The notes beneath the pieces were generated by a model. It was given only the letters and a program-made list of their open reading frames with translations. It was not told the origin of the DNA and made no database searches. DNA of 8,575 nucleotides from Verrucomicrobiota bacterium (GTDB lineage Bacteria > Verrucomicrobiota > Verrucomicrobiia > Chthoniobacterales > UBA10450). The stretch is from positions 1 to 8,575 of the forward strand of contig QHQU01000104.1 in the NCBI GenBank assembly GCA_003219925.1, given 5' to 3'. The translations under genes and the position numbers were made by a program. Shown piece by piece: positions 6,638 to 8,575 of the stretch (its first letter is position 1; every line of letters starts with the position of its first letter).

Positions 6638-8341
6638 ATGGAAACATTTCAGTCGCAACTCACGCGCAAACTTTCCGAGGCGTTATCTTCGGCTGGCTTC
6701 CCGCTCGGCGGCGAAGTGAGCCCCGCGACCGATCCACGCTTTGGGGATTATCAAAGCAACGAGGCGCTCGTGCTCGGGAAACAGCGCGGTGAAAATCCGC
6801 GCAAAATAGCCGAGACGATAATCGCTAACCTCGCCGTCACCGAAATCTCCGAGCAGCCGAGCGTTGCTGGCGCGGGGTTCATTAACTTCACACTCAAACG
6901 CGAGGCGGTTGAGACAAAAATCGCGGCGCTCCTCGGTGACGAGCGGCTTGGGGTTGAAAAGGTTTCCTCACCGCGAAAAATCGTGATCGATTTCGGATCG
7001 CCGAATGTGGCCAAGCCGATGCATGTCGGTCACATCCGCAGCACTTTTTTGGGCGATGCTCTCGCGCGCATCGCGGAATTCCTCGGGCACGATGTTATTC
7101 GCGACAATCACATCGGCGATTGGGGAACGCAGTTTGGCATGGTGATCTGGGGTTGGAAGAATTTGCTCAACCTTGAATCGCTGAAACGCGATCCCATCGC
7201 CGAGCTGGTTCGCATTTACAAAGAGACCAACGAGCGCGCGACCCAAGATGAAGCTGTGCGCGAAGCCGCCCGCGCCGAACTGGTGAAATTGCAGGCCGGC
7301 GATCGGGAGAATTACTCGATCTGGAAACAGTGCGTTGATCTTTCGATGCAGGAATTTTCGAAGGCCTACGAATTACTCGACATTCATTACGACATCGTCC
7401 GTGGCGAAAGTTTTTATAACGACCGGCTGCCGGCGGTGGTTGATCGTTTGCTCAAAAGTGGGTTGGCTGAAATCAGCGAGGGCGCGGTCTGCGTTTTCTT
7501 CCGCGATATTCCTGAGCTGGCGGATAAGCCTTGCATCATTCGCAAAAGCGATGGCGGCTACAATTACGCCACCACCGATCTGGCAACGGTTGATTACCGG
7601 ATCAAGGATTTAAAGGCCAATGCCGTTTGGTACGTGGTGGGCGCGCCCCAGATTTTGCACTTCAAACAAATTTTCGCGATCGCTCGGCGAGAAGGTTACG
7701 CCGCCGATTTTCATCACGTCACTTTCGGCAGCATCCTCGGCGCCGACCGCAAATTGATGAAAACGCGCTCGGGAGAAAACGTACCGCTTCGCGACTTGCT
7801 CGAGGAAGGAATAACGCGCGCCCGCGCGATCATTGCGCAAAAGAATCCGGAGCTGGCCGAATCGGAGCGAAATGAAATCGCCAGGATCATCGGACTTGGC
7901 GCGATCAAGTATGCCGATCTCTCGCAGTACCGGATGACCGATTACATTTTTTCCTGGGACAAAATGTTATCGTTGCACGGAAACACCGCGCCCTATTTGC
8001 AAAACGCCTACGTCCGCATTCGCTCGATTTTCCGCAAAGCTGAAGGCGCGTCTCTACCACCGGCGCCGGTGTTGGGTGAGCCGGCCGAGCTCAATCTGGC
8101 GAAACGCCTCTGCCAGTTCGCCGAGATCGTTCCACAAGTCCTGAACGACTTTCGTCCGAACATTTTGGCCAATTATTTGTTTGAGCTGGCAAACAGCTTT
8201 CACACCTTTTACGAAGCCTGCCCGGTTTTGAAAGCGGACGAACCGGTGCGTTCATCGCGGCTGGCGCTGTGCGATCTGACCGGGCGCGTCCTGCAACGTG
8301 GCTTGAAATTGCTCGGCATCGATGTGCCGGAAAAAATGTGA
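6638..8341 (+). CDS. argS: Arginyl-tRNA synthetase
   Basis: Class I aminoacyl-tRNA synthetase that activates arginine with ATP and charges tRNA-Arg in the cytoplasm. At 567 residues it is full length for the family. The N-terminal Add1 domain (about 1-95) includes DYQSNEALVLGK and AGAGFINFTL. The Rossmann core begins near IVIDFGSPNVAKPMHVGHIR, where the HIGH signature is H129-V-G-H132, followed by DNHIGDWGTQFGM (156-168). The KMSK-equivalent loop reads RKLMKTRSGE (371-380); ArgS enzymes often depart from KMSK here. The DALR anticodon-binding domain covers about 440-567 and ends in a typical LGIDVPEKM. No truncation or missing signature is seen. ATG 6638 fits the family N-terminus, though it lacks a clear Shine-Dalgarno. 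A double-hairpin repeat starts 21 bases after the stop. Confidence 0.98.
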   Translation: METFQSQLTRKLSEALSSAGFPLGGEVSPATDPRFGDYQSNEALVLGKQRGENPRKIAETIIANLAVTEISEQPSVAGAGFINFTLKREAVETKIAALLGDERLGVEKVSSPRKIVIDFGSPNVAKPMHVGHIRSTFLGDALARIAEFLGHDVIRDNHIGDWGTQFGMVIWGWKNLLNLESLKRDPIAELVRIYKETNERATQDEAVREAARAELVKLQAGDRENYSIWKQCVDLSMQEFSKAYELLDIHYDIVRGESFYNDRLPAVVDRLLKSGLAEISEGAVCVFFRDIPELADKPCIIRKSDGGYNYATTDLATVDYRIKDLKANAVWYVVGAPQILHFKQIFAIARREGYAADFHHVTFGSILGADRKLMKTRSGENVPLRDLLEEGITRARAIIAQKNPELAESERNEIARIIGLGAIKYADLSQYRMTDYIFSWDKMLSLHGNTAPYLQNAYVRIRSIFRKAEGASLPPAPVLGEPAELNLAKRLCQFAEIVPQVLNDFRPNILANYLFELANSFHTFYEACPVLKADEPVRSSRLALCDLTGRVLQRGLKLLGIDVPEKM

Positions 8342-8362
8342 TCGATAGGTGGCGCCGATACG

Positions 8363-8425
8363 TTGTAGGGCAACCGCTCCCGGTTGCCATTCTTAAAGTC
8401 GGCAGGCGACACGCCTGCCCTACAA
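8363..8425. repeat. Composite palindromic element: two hairpins inside 9-bp outer arms, after argS
   Basis: TTGTAGGGC (8363-8371) is the exact reverse complement of GCCCTACAA (8417-8425). Between and partly overlapping them are two perfect 8-bp stems: GGCAACCG-CTCC-CGGTTGCC (8369-8388) and GGCAGGCG-ACA-CGCCTGCC (8401-8419). The second shares its GACAC core and trailing TACA with the hairpin at 4404-4427. It may stabilise or end the argS transcript, but there is no T-run, and it looks more like a dispersed repeat than a dedicated terminator. Confidence 0.7.
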
Positions 8426-8473
8426 ATCTCGACATGACAAAAAGGCAAAGTCGACCGCGGGATTGCAAAGCGT

Positions 8474-8549
8474 GTCATGTTGAGCGAGCGAAACATCTCT
8501 CGATTCTCTGATCGGCCAGCGAGAGATCCTTCGCTGTCGTTCGGGATGA
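8474..8549. repeat. Imperfect inverted repeat of about 75 bp starting GTCAT
   Basis: The ends TCAT (8475-8478) and ATGA (8546-8549) are complementary, and the inner arms ATCTCTCG (8495-8502) and CGAGAGAT (8520-8527) pair exactly, with partial pairing between. The loop is 8503-8519. The wording (GTCATGTTGAGCGAGCGAAA and GAGATCCTTCGC) resembles short palindromic repeats commonly seen between genes in soil bacteria; this recollection was not checked against a database. Confidence 0.6.
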
Positions 8550-8556
8550 AAGCTCG

Positions 8557-8575
8557 GTCATTCCGAGCGAAGTCG
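8557..8575. repeat. Start of a second GTCAT-type repeat, cut by the window edge
   Basis: GTCATTCCGAGCGAAGTCG repeats the opening GTCAT and the following GAGCGA of the element at 8474, in the same orientation and seven bases after it ends. Only the first 19 bases are visible, so its pairing arm lies outside the window. Confidence 0.5.

Noticed and set aside
8363..8575. CRISPR array
   Set aside because: The repeats are palindromic elements of different sequence and length, without regular repeat-spacer units or cas genes.

Overview
The window looks like a piece of a soil-type Gram-negative bacterial chromosome, most likely Verrucomicrobiota. This rests on gene content (a CHASE2 sensor kinase facing an exported FecR-domain protein), moderately high GC by eye, weak Shine-Dalgarno use, and short palindromic repeats between genes. 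It is a family-resemblance judgement, not a database match. No tRNA, rRNA, CRISPR array, transposase or phage gene was seen.

Left part (1-3195): a minus-strand CHASE2 sensor histidine kinase fills 1-1870 and runs off the left edge, lacking only the last few dozen residues. Divergent from it, across about 145 bp, is an exported protein with a FecR domain and a long Ser/Thr/Ala/Gly/Val-rich tail (2014-3195). The two may form an envelope-sensing pair.

Middle part (3366-5951): a zinc-less MDR-family NADPH:quinone oxidoreductase on the minus strand has a signal-peptide-like N-terminus, unusual for an NADPH enzyme. A GC-rich hairpin lies directly upstream of its chosen start. Divergent from it is an alpha/beta hydrolase of the TAP-like/proline iminopeptidase type that is broken. 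Reading frame and homology jump at about 5020/5022, and the segment that should carry the nucleophile Ser is missing, while the later Asp and His are still present.

Right part (5976-8341): a small stand-alone PTS EIIA protein of the PtsN/fructose type is followed by a complete arginyl-tRNA synthetase. Between them lies a 133-bp element with inverted outer arms enclosing three small hairpins. The end of the window (8342-8575) is non-coding and holds several palindromic elements: a double hairpin closed by 9-bp outer arms, a roughly 75-bp imperfect inverted repeat starting GTCAT, and the start of a second GTCAT element cut by the edge. The GACAC-centred hairpin after argS has the same layout as the one upstream of the oxidoreductase but with different arms, suggesting a dispersed repeat family with covarying stems.

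The most unusual points are the CHASE2/FecR divergent pair, the hydrolase that has lost its nucleophile segment, the apparently exported quinone oxidoreductase, and the structured repeats.
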